In this document: piece by piece, positions 1-11,548 of the stretch | Layout of the letters: each line of letters starts with the position of its first letter | Position numbering within the stretch: the stretch's first letter is position 1 | Source: Nothophaeocryptopus gaeumannii | Lineage: Eukaryota; Ascomycota; Dothideomycetes; Mycosphaerellales; Mycosphaerellaceae | NCBI GenBank assembly: GCA_031771865.1 | Contig: JASISA010000001.1 | Span: 2,356,001-2,420,000 of the forward strand | DNA length: 64,000 nt | Reading direction: 5' to 3' | Position numbers and translations under genes: made by a program | Notes under the pieces: model-generated | Seen by the model: only the letters and a program-made list of their open reading frames with translations | Databases searched by the model: none | Told to the model about the DNA's origin: nothing

Positions 1-195
1 AACGACACATATCCTGCTAGGCCCTGGTCATGCGTCCACCGCACATGGCGATCCTCCTCCACGCCCTCCGTCATAGCAGCAACGTTCTGCACGTAAGTCA
101 TGTCAAACTTACGTCCTGTACGACACCTCTTTCCTTGGTCCCGTCAAAATATGTACTCTGCAGCATTCCTTTGATCCTTTGCTCAAGCCACAGAC

Positions 196-724
196 ATGAG
201 TGAAGAAGACCAGAACCAGCCTTCAGAGCAACAACAGCCCAATTTACCGTCCGAACAGCAACCCCAGCATCAAAGAGATCCAGAAAACATGGATAAAGTC
301 CTCAACAAAATCCCCAACATGGCCCCCGACGGTCCTCTAGGAACAGAACAAAAAGGTCAGCCCTCCAACCTTTCCTACCCCACCCTTCCCTTCCGTTCCC
401 TTCCCTTTCACACTCATCTATCTATCTACCAAACCCCCATCTTCCCTGGAAACCTCCATACTCACACACACATCTCCCACAGGCCCCCTCTCCGCCATCG
501 GCGACCCCCTCGGCCAAGTCCTCTCCTACGGCCTCAAACCCCTCGGCCACGTCACAGGAGCCATCGGCAACCCGAACGGCCAAGCCCTGCTCAATGTGCA
601 AAAGCAGGCGGAGTTTGAGGTCAAGTATACAAATGACGATAATGGGAAACCGGAGAGGTCGTTGCCGGGAGGGGAGAGGATTGGAGGGAAGCAGCAGACG
701 GGGCAGAATCCGTTGGGGTTGTGA
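196..724 (+). CDS. Small conserved Gly/Gln-rich protein, 133 aa, one intron
   Basis: The ATG at 196 opens a Gln/Pro-rich N-terminus. Exon 1 ends at 355 before a GT donor. A 127-nt intron ends at the AG at 481-482, and exon 2 (483-724) continues in frame with GPLSAIGDPLGQVLSYGLK and ends QNPLGL plus TGA. Reading through the intron instead gives an unrelated low-complexity Pro/Arg/His tail, which supports splicing. No domain or signal peptide is recognised. The glycine-rich centre resembles short uncharacterised proteins found widely in filamentous ascomycetes. That resemblance is from memory, and the function is unknown. Confidence 0.65.
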
Positions 725-1295
725 GATTGTTAGGGAGATGGAGGGTTCCTTGGGAGGGGGAGGACGAGAAGGGAAGATGGGTGATTGTTGTATGAGTATG
801 AGCGTAAGCATAAGCACATAGCGAAGGGGCCGGGCGTTTGGACAAGTTTATTCGATATTCGATATCTATATCAACAAGAACTATTCGAGTCCACTCTCCT
901 CAACCCATATTCCAGCTTCCCCTTCCAGCATCCTACCCATGGTAGAGGGCGGTCGTTTCCCTCGTAGTTCTTCATCGCATCGAAAAAAGAAGCGAATGCA
1001 AAACTCGTTCAAGTTATATACCTGCTGCTCCTTGGCTAGCTACGGCTGGGTGTACTCGCGGGCGTCAATAATCACGAGTTCACGAGCGGTGGTGAATGAA
1101 GCATCTGCCGTCTTTGATGCGGGCTGAGCAACCATGTGTAATATCATCGCTTGCAGCCAGCACCTGCCCCCATGTTGGCATGTGAATGAAAACGCGGTGT
1201 TGAGATGAAAGCAGATGGAATACGTCTACAACGAAGAAGCAACTGACATGTCTTCCGATCTTTTACTCATCAACTTTTCTACACATCGCTCCCAT
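725..1295. other. Intergenic, no gene seen
   Basis: This stretch lies between the stop of the small protein and the 3' end of the broken nuclease gene. It contains only short unsupported ORFs. It probably carries the two convergent 3' ends. Confidence 0.5.
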
Positions 1296-1980
1296 CTAAC
1301 ACCCATCCAAGACATCCTGAGCCGCAGCCTTCTCAGCTCTATCCATACTTAACCCATAATAATACTTAACCTGCACATACGCCCTCACATACGTGCACTA
1401 ATACTCCGTCCGCTCAGGAAGCCATTCAGCCAGATCCTGGTCGCCCTTTTGACTGGTTGACGTTGTCTGTGACGGCGAGGAGTTGAGGACGAGTGAGGCT
1501 ATCCACGATATTAGCATTGTATCCTCTCACAGGAGTCAAGGTCGGAGGTCATTCTTACTCATTAGCAAACTGCTCCCTCTTCGAAGCGGTCCAATCCTTC
1601 GCCCCAGAAATCCAAGCCTCCTTTAACGGTACGATGTGGTCGATATCCACGTCGGAAGCAGCCGTCCACGTAGCGCCATCGTAATCGGAGTACCATGTCC
1701 CTGAAGTCGAGGCGCAAGCACTATTTGATCCGTCTCGCTTCAAGACCGTCTCGCGAGTGTTACACGGCCCTGAGATGGTGATCCAGTGGTTGAACTCATC
1801 GCGGGAGTAAGCCGGGCTGTTGGATTCCGCGGCGGTAGTAATGGAGTTGAGGTATGAGCGGGTTGTGGCGGCGGAGACTGGAGTTGGGAGGTTGCCTCTC
1901 TTCAAGACCTCGAAGTGAGTCGGAGCAGCAAGGACGCTGGTTGCTGCCGTGAGAGCCACGAGGACGGCTGAGAAGCCCAT
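1296..1980 (-). pseudogene. Secreted HNH (GmrSD/DUF1524-like) nuclease, disrupted
   Basis: Exon 1 (1559-1980) starts MGFSAVLVALTAATSVLAAP, a clear signal peptide. It reaches the HNH-type core VDIDHIVPLKEAW and is interrupted by an intron (1499-1558, gtaaga donor, tgctaat branch, tag acceptor). Exon 2 resumes with DLTRPQLLAVTDNVNQSKG, the conserved second half of the family. There the frame breaks: one extra base lies in the AAAAGGG run at about 1444-1450. In the frame that restores the family-like C-terminus, a TAG sits at 1398-1400. That frame ends naturally at 1296-1298 after a Cys. The family comprises secreted or bacterial HNH nucleases; an extracellular nucleic-acid scavenging role is inference. 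An ATG at 2130 extends the frame upstream, but the signal peptide favours 1980. Confidence 0.7.
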
Positions 1981-2924
1981 GTTGACAGCAGTGATTGATA
2001 TTACGCCAAGATTGGCTGCTTCTACTAACGACACTGAAAAGTCTTTCTCGTCTTTATCAACCACTCGCAAGCCCAGGAAGCTGTCATCTCGAGAGCCCAG
2101 TCGCTGAATTTCAGCCTCGTAGCGACTCATTCAGAGTCTCGAACGACCATAACTCCCTAGAAGAGCAATCGATATCTCGGCCTAGTACCGCAGACCTTAG
2201 GAAAACACGGAAAGGCAAGATTTCTCAATTCTCCTCCGCGCAGTATTCATAACGCAACAATTTCGTTGATCGAGCACATACGGCCATAGGCATACGCGAA
2301 ATCAGCATCCCGTCCGATCTGCTATGATAATCGTGTGACCGCGAGATTAGTACTGTAGTGCGTGAGCATATGGGAATCCCTCGTGCTGTATGTTTTTTGC
2401 TTCTTATGCTTTTCCCCCGGGCTTTGCTTCTCCTTCTGTTGGTTGTGGCCGATTGATCACTTTTGTCCGCCCGCGACGAACCGTGGCGGCGGCAGCTGAC
2501 CTTCGAGTAGTCCTTGGTCCATGCTACGCGCCGGCGAGAATGAGTTAAGCGTAGAGACAGAAATCGTTCAGGCCGTCTTGGTTGACTCCTGCCCGCCTAC
2601 TTGAGTATTCTTACAGCCTGCTCGAGTATCACAAGAGCAGAGCACAATCCTCTCCGCCTGATTCGCTGCGGAGAGAATTGGTCGGCGAACAGCGCGATCA
2701 GATCCTAGCGATCTACATTCTTCTGCAACCATGTTCAGCGGCAAGAAGAAGTTTGGTCGGCTGCGAGACTCAAACTGGTTGTTCTCCGCCTTACGGTGCT
2801 TCCAAAGTTCCGCTGCCGCTGCCGAACGAGGTGAAAGGTTTCCTGCCAAGAGCTCGTATTCTCCTAAGTTGCATGGCATGCAGCAAGTCCACCGACGCAC
2901 AAGATATGCGATATTACTTCGGCC
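1981..2924. other. Intergenic, no convincing gene
   Basis: This 0.94-kb stretch lies between the nuclease start and the 3' end of the Zn2Cys6 regulator. Several overlapping ORFs of 70-120 codons on both strands near 2570-2950 have no recognisable composition or domain. Nothing is called here. Confidence 0.5.
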
Positions 2925-4948
2925 TCAAGGCTGCATTGGGAACTTGAACTGATTCGCGTATGTCGTATCAACCGGCGGTATAGGTTGCTGACTAGACACA
3001 ACGAGCTCCGGATTCAGGAACATATCCCACTCGAACGGTATATCCATGGCCCAGTCCAAGTTCGGAGCGTCTGACAGTGTGCTACTTGGTCCATTGGATG
3101 GATGGTCGACGAAGGGCGGAGTCTCTGGGATCGCATTGAGTGCTTCAAGCTCTTTTTGCTTTCTCTTCCTTGCCATTGAGATGAGCGCAGTCGCTTGATT
3201 GTACGCTTCCCGAACCATATGCGTGTCATAAACGGCAGCAACATCATGCATCAAGTTCATAATCTCTTGGATATAGCTCAGACTACGCGGTGTTCCGACA
3301 GAGATGACAACGCATACAAGCTGGAAAGGGGTGCAAATAACATTCCACCAAGGTGTCTTGGTCTCCAGGAGCTTGCGGGCAGCAGGTAATGCGGCCTTTC
3401 CGATGTTGATGACAGTGTCCGCACGATCTTTGGCATCAGTCAAGCTCATAAGCCACAGTCTGCGGTAAATTGCGAATGAAAGGTCGGCCTTCAAGAGAGA
3501 GATGAACTCCGAATCTGTTTGCATGGCTTCGATTTTGTTCAGTGCATGGCCGAGCGCAGCTGGCGGGTCAGGTTCCCGGTCTCGATCAACAAAGTCATTT
3601 GGAAGCAAGTCGGCCAATTCAACGAACTGATGTGCGTGGCTGCCATTTTCTGGAGCAAACTTCTTGGTGGTCACGACGTCAAAATTGACTCTCGTCCGGC
3701 CATACTCAAAGGACAGAATAGTGTTGAGTGCCCGAGCAATCCAGAACAGCCTTCGTCGATTCTTTGCGAGTTTGTGATCATTTGTTGGCACTTGCGGATA
3801 TACGACAGCGATGGTTTGAATCTCTTTGTGAAGACCGCTCGCTTCAACCTGGTGCATGGTGATGCAGCTTGAGATCCAGGCGCCATGCGGACGCGAAGAA
3901 AGGCGCAAGTAGATGGTTCGTAGAATCCAACCAGCGACGTGATTCGGTGTCGGACTGTTACTAATGCTTCGCTGCACAAGTACCCTACGCGCATCAAAGA
4001 TGAAAGCCTCCTCTTGTGGATGAGGTGTCGCAGAGAAGAATGATCCTAGAGCAGCCACTCCCAGTGCGAGCGAGTCAATGTCCCTCACACCAGATGGATC
4101 AGCGAATCGAGGCGCCATTTGCTCCATGAACTCCGCCTCGTCCAGCAGACCGAACTCAGGCTTGACGAATTTGAAGTAGGTTGCCGAGAGCGCCTGGAAT
4201 TCTGTCCATGTCATATGGTCCGTTACGCTGATCGGTGGCTCCTGAGGTTCTGGCCGGATACCAAGATGCCATGCGAAAGAGTGCAGTCGTGGGATGCTGT
4301 CAGACTCTAGGTCCATCCCCAGGATGCGTGGAAAAGCAATGGCGGAATTTGCTCTCACGAAGCGGGTCTTTACTGGATCGAGGATACCGCGATGATGAAA
4401 GCGAGCACCAGGAGCAGTCAGCGGATGCTTCTGCAGCTGTATGATGCTGGGTGGCGTTCTGCCGAGCTCCTGCTTGGGTGGTGGTTCTTGAGCAACGTCT
4501 GCATTTTGTGGCATCGATGGTCGTTTGGCCTTTTGGTCATATTCGCATTGGTATTCGTAGCGCACACAAGTCGCGCACGGTAGACGGCCATCGCTGTCAA
4601 TGTATCAGCAGGTACGATTTCTTGTCGTCAGTCCGGTGCAAGGTGACACTAGGTGACAAGTGAGAGCGGTGACACCAAAGTAGTCAATGCGTCTGCTCGG
4701 GCAAGTCGCAGTCGCACTTCTTGGCCCTGTTTCCAGACAGATTCTCCTCTCGTTCGGTCGCTTCGAGATTGTATGACACGAACATGGATCTGCTGACACA
4801 GCCATTCATTTGCTCACCATTTTCGTTTTCTTTGGCGACAGGGCGTGCAAGCCGCGCGAGATCTCTGTCGTCCTTGAGGTGTCGAGTGACTGTCCTCATC
4901 ATCAGGGCTTAGTGACCTCTTCACGCCTGCTGTGCCGTTGGGATTCAT
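2925..4948 (-). CDS. Zn2Cys6 transcription factor, 599 aa
   Basis: A nuclear binuclear zinc-cluster regulator. The cluster is split by a 224-nt intron. Exon 1 (4818-4948) begins MNPNGTAGVKRS and carries the first half, ACTPCRQRKRK, ending on TG before gtgagc. Exon 2 (2925-4593) completes the third Cys and supplies DGRLPCATCVRYEYQCEY. All six cysteines and the basic stretch are therefore present at about residues 34-62. The rest is a long alpha-helical middle region of the fungal-specific transcription-factor type, uninterrupted to the stop. The first ATG-like start in exon 2 alone would miss half the DNA-binding domain. The gene is divergent from the short-chain dehydrogenase, which is a candidate target by position only. 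Confidence 0.88.
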
Positions 4949-5843
4949 CTTGATTCCTTGCGCATGTGAGGGGGGTGGATGAAGGAAAGAGGCGGGTATC
5001 GCGGCCAGAGCGGAGAAGCTCTGCTCTTATGAAGTCAAAAGTTCGCGATGCTGACTGATCACGTCGTGACGCATCAGCATCAGCATCTCATCGCCGGCAG
5101 CTTGCATTGATGCTCGCATTCAACGTCATGGTCCAATGAAGCATGCCGGAGGATGATGCCAAAGATGGATGCCCTCGGTGTCCAGCACACACTAAAGCAA
5201 TGATGTGGTCTCGTAGGTGCAAGCATGCAAGGACCAGAAGGGACTGGCGACTCGAGCATCGACACCAAGTTGTTCATTTCTTGTGACAACGAGGAGACAT
5301 TCAAGTGGCAGTGAACAGAAACTGTGGAAGGCCATCATAGCTTATTGAGACGCAAGAACGTCCAAAGAGCTGCATTGAGACCTGAAGCTCTGTGGGGGGA
5401 GGAAGGACGACGTGAGGCAGCAACAAGGCATCCCGTGGCTTGGCAGCTCTTTGCTCCGGCTTCCGACTTCGCAGGCTCACTTTCACAATCTCAATCTCGT
5501 CATGCTTCCTGCTCTCCAACACTACCACTTCGCCTCTTTCAGCAATCTCCGCTTGGTTTCTGTCGCAATTGCTCAATGCTCCCTCCATTGATCATGTTTC
5601 CCTCCTCCGGGAGACTGGCTCGGCCCAAGACCTGCGAGCGAAATCTTCAGCTTCAACGCCTCACGGATCCTGCGCCTGTTCTGTGAAAGCTCTATCTCCA
5701 GAGCACTAGACTAGCACAGTCCCTTGGGTCCGACATGACTTCACACTTCAGCCCAGGCTATATATGAGCGAGCGAGGTAGGTTGGCAGCAAGCCAGTCTC
5801 TTACTTGTTTCCTAGATTCCATATCTCAGTCAAGGCCCACACC
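4949..5843. promoter_or_regulatory. Divergent promoter, regulator / dehydrogenase
   Basis: An 895-bp non-coding gap between the divergently transcribed Zn2Cys6 gene and the short-chain dehydrogenase. A TATA-like ctatatatgag lies at 5758-5768, about 80 bp before the dehydrogenase ATG. A short gcatcagcatcagcatc repeat lies near 5073-5089. No specific binding site is claimed. Confidence 0.45.
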
Positions 5844-6737
5844 ATGCCTCAGGTCTACCTAATCACTGGTGCCTCAACAGGCTTCGGCCGCCTCGCCGCC
5901 CGCGAACTTGCAAAAGCAGGCCACACCGTCTTCGCAGGACAATACAGCCACGATGGCAACACGCAGCCCTTCGAAGACGAGATCTCGCAATTCAACGCCG
6001 AGAACAAGACTGACCTCCGTCCAATCCCACTGAACCTCCTCTCCGACGAATCCGTAACCTCCGCCGTCAACACCATCCTCTCGCAATGCTCGCATATCGA
6101 CATCCTCATCCACAACGCAGGCCACATGGGTTTCGGCCCCGCCGAATCCTTTACACCCGCCCAATACACCTCCATGTACGAAATCAACGTCGTAGGCGCG
6201 CAGCGCCTCAACCTCGCCATCCTCCCACACATGAGAAAATCTCGCTCCGGCCACATCATCTGGATCTCCTCTTCTTCTGTCTACGGCGCCAAATCCCCCA
6301 TGCTAGCCCCTTACTTCGCCGCAAAAGCAGCCATGGACTCCCTCGCCCAATCCTACGCCAAAGAATTAAACCCCTGGGGAATCGAAACAACAATCGTGAG
6401 CCCGGGCGTTTTCACCAAGGGGACGAATCACTTCACCGATGCGGCGAAACCCGGTCTACCCACAATCGCTCAAGAGTATGAAGAAGGGCCGACGAAGGGG
6501 GTGAGTGAGCAGACGATGATTGGGACGGCGAGTGTTGTGCCGGAAGATGCGGATCCGATTGTGGTTGCTGAGGCGTTGGTCAAATTGGGGAAGGTCAAGA
6601 GGGGAGAGAAACCTTTAAGGGTGACGGTGGATCCGGCGCAAGATAATTGTGATGTTGTCAGTCCGCTAGTGGATCGGTTTGGGGAGATGTTTTATAGGAG
6701 GATGGGGTTGGAGAAGTTGTTGAAGGTTTGGTTGTGA
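5844..6737 (+). CDS. Short-chain dehydrogenase/reductase, 297 aa
   Basis: Classical NAD(P)-dependent SDR. The Rossmann glycine motif is TGASTGFG near residue 8. The NNAG-equivalent is HNAGHMGFG, the catalytic Ser lies in WISSSSVYG, and the Tyr/Lys pair is Y-FAA-K in APYFAAKAAMD. The start is the ATG at 5844 in a CACC context, 80 bp downstream of a TATA-like element; upstream in-frame codons are not ATG. Codon use shifts from C-ending in the first half to G-rich in the last third. No intron is needed. The substrate cannot be deduced. The neighbour is a divergent Zn2Cys6 regulator. Confidence 0.88.
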   Translation: MPQVYLITGASTGFGRLAARELAKAGHTVFAGQYSHDGNTQPFEDEISQFNAENKTDLRPIPLNLLSDESVTSAVNTILSQCSHIDILIHNAGHMGFGPAESFTPAQYTSMYEINVVGAQRLNLAILPHMRKSRSGHIIWISSSSVYGAKSPMLAPYFAAKAAMDSLAQSYAKELNPWGIETTIVSPGVFTKGTNHFTDAAKPGLPTIAQEYEEGPTKGVSEQTMIGTASVVPEDADPIVVAEALVKLGKVKRGEKPLRVTVDPAQDNCDVVSPLVDRFGEMFYRRMGLEKLLKVWL

Positions 6738-7117
6738 GATGACAGACAAAACATATCGACGGAATTCATTTCTGAGCCCCATGTCAATCTCTCGAAGAGC
6801 TTCAACTCAAGATACGGTTGAAGCCCTTATGAAATGCTCCGTGTAGCTGTCGAGAGAGTAAAGAAACAGAGGCTTGACTGCACTTCATTGCATTTCACAT
6901 TCATTCATAGCTATCTGAGCGTCTCGCGCCCTTCCCGCTTTGATTCCGAGGTAGCATCTCGGTCTGCTTCTGTGTCACATTCATCGTCACTATCCTTACA
7001 AGTTACTCGCCTTTTTCGTTTGTTGTTATTGTTGTTAATATTTATCCGGCCGTCAGCAGTCTTCACTGGGCAAATGGATTCATGCAATCACGCATTGGTT
7101 CTGTCTGGAAGCTTTTT
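6738..7117. other. Convergent 3' region, no gene seen
   Basis: A 380-bp gap between the convergent dehydrogenase and DJ-1-like genes. It includes a T-rich stretch near 7015-7040 with ttgttgttattgttg. No ORF is supported. Confidence 0.5.
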
Positions 7118-8198
7118 CTAGACGTCGACTCCATCGACGACCATTCCCTTCTTCCAGGTGTAGCACATCTTGCGAGCGACCTCTTCGGCCGCGTCGTCGG
7201 ACACCAAGGCGCCGACCAGGTAGAGCGCACCATCGATTCCGGAGGTGACGCCAGAGGTGGTGAGCACACGAAGACCGCCCAAGCGCAAGTTGGCACGCTT
7301 GAGGACGGACTCGCGGCGCGAGTTGCTCATCTTGAGACTCATGCTGCCCTTGCGAGCAGCGGATGGGCGACGGCCATTCGGGAAGCCGTTGCCGTTGGTA
7401 ACGTTGGTACGCTCCTCGATGGGAGACATGGCACCAGCGGAGCTCTTGCGGCGCTTGTGGTCCTTGTACTCCTTCTTGTTCATGATGTATGGGTTCTCCT
7501 CCTCGAAATCGCCCAAGTCGAAGCGAAGGTTGTTCACGACGTAGCGCTCCTCGACCACGTCGACGCGGTCGGACATGTCACGCTGGACGGCGTTGGAGCA
7601 GATGATCTCGAGCTTGGTGACGTAGTCTGGGTGGGTGGTGGCTGTGAGACCTGCGAGGATACCGGCCTCGCCGAGGACCAGAGAGCCAGTGCAAACTGAC
7701 ATGAGCGAGCGCTCACGGGAAGGGTTCTTCTTCTGCAGCTCGGTGAAAGCTTTGATCAGCTGCATTGGCTGACCCTTGGCCTTGATGATGGCCTCGTGGC
7801 CGCCGCCTGGGATGATGAGGATGTCGATCTCGGAGAGACGCTTCATGGCCTCGGCGTAGTCGATGTGGGCACGGAGACCGGCGCCCTGGGCGGTGACGAC
7901 GTACTCCGAGGGACCTGCAAAAATGGTCCGGAATGCCTTAGTGGCTGGGCTCTTGGGATCATGCTGAGCGTGGGAGAAGACTTCGAGAGGGCCAGTAGCA
8001 TCGAGCGTGTCCTGGGAGAGTTGATGTCAGTGCGTGTGTCGAACCATAACTTGGCTTGCTGCTCTTCCTCTGACTCACCATACACTCATGGAGGGTGATC
8101 AGGACTGCGAGACGTCAGCTACGGCAGAGCTCCAATGCAGCGCGTGACGTACCCTTGAGTGGCTCGATAACTTCTGGCTCCTCTACGATTGCACTCAT
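7118..8198 (-). CDS. DJ-1/PfpI (class I GATase-like) family protein, 321 aa
   Basis: Three exons: 8153-8198, a 26-nt micro-exon at 8079-8104, and 7118-8011, all with GT-AG introns. The protein begins MSAIVEEPEVIEPLK and continues into VLITLHECMDTLDATGPLEV, typical of the DJ-1/PfpI fold. The PGGG motif and the nucleophile elbow SVCTGSLVLGEAG (Cys at about residue 131) are present. Between the strand RYVVNN and the last core motif LTTSGVTSGIDGALYLVG sits a polar insertion of about 80 residues (roughly 186-266), rich in Lys, Arg, Ser and Asn. The family includes isocyanide hydratase-like enzymes, proteases and the N-terminal domains of some regulators. The reaction is unknown. The gene is convergent with the dehydrogenase. 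Confidence 0.85.
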
Positions 8199-9411
8199 CT
8201 TGCCGGTATTGTGGTTGGAAAGTGTTGGTTGGTGTTGTCACGCCTGGTGATGGGGGAGGAAAGAGACTGCAGGGAGGACACGTTTGGCTTTATGTAGCTG
8301 AAGGGAGTTATGGGACCACTCATTGGAAGACGTCTCGTGAGCTATGCTGCCACCCTTGTCGCGCGACCCTCCCCCGCACCCCACATTTTAGCTCCAAGTT
8401 TGTTTGGTCAAGTATACAATTGGCACGTGCCCCGGGATCGTCTGCCGGAAAAATGCCATTGGCTGGAAAGGAGAACTCGCGTGACCGACATCACTTGAGC
8501 CATCACGCGTATACGGACTGTGCGGCGTATGTTCATCGCAAATGAGTCAAAGCGAGGCATCGTGACCTGCGTAGATGAAGCTCGAACCAACAGCGCGCGT
8601 ACGACTTTCAGAAGAGCTTGCCGACATGCCGCCGGCCAATTCGGGGCAGAAGCTGGAGCTTTCCATATGAACAGCAGCAGTACCGTCGTCAAGTCTTCAC
8701 CTCACCGCTGGGACCTCGAGCAAAGGCCTCAGACACCTCTCCACTACGAACATTGACAGGTTTTCTCTCAGATCCACCGCGAGCGTGGCATGCAATGTGA
8801 TGAGCTGACCGAAGAGCATCGAAATAGCCTCCATCATGAGATCTCAACCCAAACATCACTCTTCCCGACTTCACAAATCCACCATACCGGAGCAATTGGT
8901 AACACATGCCCGTGGGCGAGGTCGACACTGGATAGAAAGCCAAGGATGTTCCTGCATGAGCTGTGAACAACGCCTGGAGAGTAGCTCGGGGTTCTCACGG
9001 GTCCGAAGGGCTGCCTCGTTGAGCGACAGATGCACAAACCCCCACCAAACGCGTTGTCGATATCTTGTCTGTTCCTGACTGATATAGCAAAACAGCATCT
9101 TGGCAGGCTTATAGCAGAGCTCAGGAAGCACGTGATGTTACTTGACCCCACTTCTACCTCTTATCTCGTTCACTACATCGCCAAACCTTGTCTACGGCCG
9201 ATCATGGCACATCGCACTCCTTCTGAACATTGCCGACGGCGAGGGACTGAGGCTCATGGCACAGCGAAATGCGTAGGTATCGGGCCGGCACCTGAGCATA
9301 TCCCTTTCTTAACTTCAATCGTACTTCTGTCTGCATCATGATCAGAAGTAGAACTCATTGCAGCTCTCCAAACACCGACTTATTCTCAGTTGAAAGCATT
9401 GTTGAAGTCTC
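8199..9411. promoter_or_regulatory. Divergent intergenic region, 1.2 kb
   Basis: The region lies between the divergent DJ-1-like gene and the FAD monooxygenase. Only short, compositionally random ORFs are present on either strand. It should hold both promoters. No specific element is recognised. Confidence 0.45.
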
Positions 9412-11221
9412 ATGATGGGCGATCAGAGCGACGTGAAGGATGTGATAATAGTAGGATCGGGTAAGATACCTCAGTTGGAAAACTTCATCACTTACTCACT
9501 ACACTACAGGCATTGGAGGCCTATGCGCTGCAAAGACATATCTCCAACTTGCACCAGCCACTAAAATCGTTCTCTTGGAAGCTCGGCCAACCCTGGGGGG
9601 TGTCTGGGCAAAGCAGAATTTATACGAAGGCTTGAAAACGAACAATCTCTATGGTACTTATGAGTACAGCGACTTTCCGATGCAGGCCGAAAAGTACGGG
9701 CTGAAGGAGGGCGTTCATATACCCGGTGCCACGATGTACCAGTATCTCACGGACTATGCAAACCATTTCGACATCTTGAGGCGAATCCAATTCAGTACCC
9801 GTGTTGTGGAAGTTGAGCAACTCGACTATGGCTGGAAGCTCACGACATTCCAGACGCAAGACGATGAATCTGCAGCTACGAGAACATATCAGACCCGGAA
9901 GCTCATAATGTGCAATGGCTTATCTTCAAATCCCAATCCAGTCAGCATACCGGGCCACGAGACTTGGGACAAGCCTATCTTCAACCACGGAGCTCTAAAG
10001 AACAAGGCTGAAGCTCTAGCGAGAGATCCCGATGTGAAGAATGTGACGGTCGTTGGAGCCTCGAAGATCGGCTATGATGCTGTGTACATGTTTGCAGAGC
10101 ACGAAAAGAAAGTCGACTGGATTGTCCGCAAGTCTGGTGGAGGCGCTGTCTGGATGAGCCAGCCCTATGTCAAGCTTGGACCGTGGACCGTAGAGCTTGA
10201 ACATCTCGGATGCGTGCGCTTCTTGTCTTGGTTCTCGCCATGTGTATGGGGCAAATTCGATGGATTTGGATGGATTCGGATGTTCCTCAACAGGACGAGA
10301 GTGGGAAGATGGCTAATGAACAATCTGTGGGAGAAGATACGATTTGATGTCATAAACAATGCAGGTTATCGCACCGAAGAGCCTTTGAAGCATCTCGAAC
10401 CGACGGAGAGCTTGTTCTGGACCGCCAGAGTCGGTATCCACAACTACGAGAAGAGCCATCATGACCTTATCCGATCTGGCCAAGTCACCTTGCACCGCAA
10501 AGACATCACGAACCTCTCCTCTGGCGGCACAATCAACTTTTCCGACGGCACGACCTCACAAACTGACGCGCTTGTCGCCATCACAGGCTGGCAACTCATT
10601 CCCACTATCAAATACTCACCACCAGGCATCGACGCCTCCCTCGGCGTGCCCAGCCAAACCTACAGCCGCGGAGAGCTCGACTTCTGGTCCGATTTAGATT
10701 CCAAAGCCGACAAAGAGATCCTCCACCAATTCCCTCGTCTCGCAGACCCCCCGAAAAACAAACTCCCCTTCACCCAACCCATCACCCCTTTCCGCCTGTA
10801 CCGTGGAATCGCCCCTCCAGGCCTAACAACCCACGGCGACCGAAGTCTCTGCTTCATCAAAATGGTCCATTGCACCGCAAACCTCGTCCTCGCTGAAACT
10901 CAATCCCTCTGGGCGTTCGCTTACCTTAACGGTAAACTCCCCATCGACGAAGAAGATGTCTATTGGCAAACCGCCCTAACGAGTCGGTTTGGGAAATGGA
11001 GGTATCCATGGGGTTTTAGTCAGTGGTATCCGGAGTTTGTGTATGATGCTGTTCCTTATGCGGATATGCTTTTGACGGATCTGGGGTTGAACAAGTACCG
11101 GAAGGCAAGCTGGTTGAGGGAGAGGTTTGAAGGATACACTATTAAAGATTATAGGGGCATTGTCGGGGAGTGGAGGGAGCAGGAGGCCAAAAATTCGGCT
11201 AAGCAAATCGAGGCTAAGTGA
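9412..11221 (+). CDS. FAD-dependent monooxygenase (flavin monooxygenase-like), 586 aa
   Basis: Exon 1 (9412-9460) starts MMGDQSDVKDVIIVGSG. A 49-nt intron (9461-9509) splits the first Rossmann motif. Exon 2 resumes with IGGLCAAKTYLQ, completing GxGxxG for FAD binding. A second dinucleotide motif, VTVVGASKIGYDAV, at about residues 193-206 is the probable NAD(P)H site. The sequence between them contains the GGVW and Y-EYSDFPM segments seen in fungal flavin monooxygenase-like proteins. The stop is the TGA at 11219-11221. No signal peptide is seen. The substrate is unknown, and no secondary-metabolite core gene lies nearby. Confidence 0.87.
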
Positions 11222-11548
11222 CCAGAGCTTCGGTTGCTTTGGAGTTGCGGGTAAAACACAACAATGAGCGCTGGTACTGGTTTGAGAGTAGCCTCGACAA
11301 CGTCTAAGACATGTATCCTGACAGACAATGTTCTCACGGCTGATGAAACCAGACACCTCATGTATGAAAAATTTGGACTTGAGACTCTTCCGTCCCTCCC
11401 ATTCCAGGTGCTATAAAGACTTGAGGCAACTTGTGGTATTTACAAAACCAGATCACAGTAACTTCACTTTCCGACACCTCAAGCGACCAGCCTTTCAAAT
11501 CACCGAACCCCAATTTTTCACATCAGCATCTCATTTATCTATACCAAT
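11222..11548. other. Intergenic with TATA-like element
   Basis: A 327-bp gap holding ctataaaga at 11411-11419, about 130 bp upstream of the first short ORF of the following array. Nothing else is recognised. Confidence 0.35.

Noticed and set aside
2568..2952. ORFs of 110-121 codons on both strands
   Set aside because: Overlapping frames without coding composition, next to the 3' end of the Zn2Cys6 gene.
7082..7699. Plus-strand ORF of 205 codons
   Set aside because: Antisense to the DJ-1-like gene, with Val/Asp/Gly-rich shadow composition.
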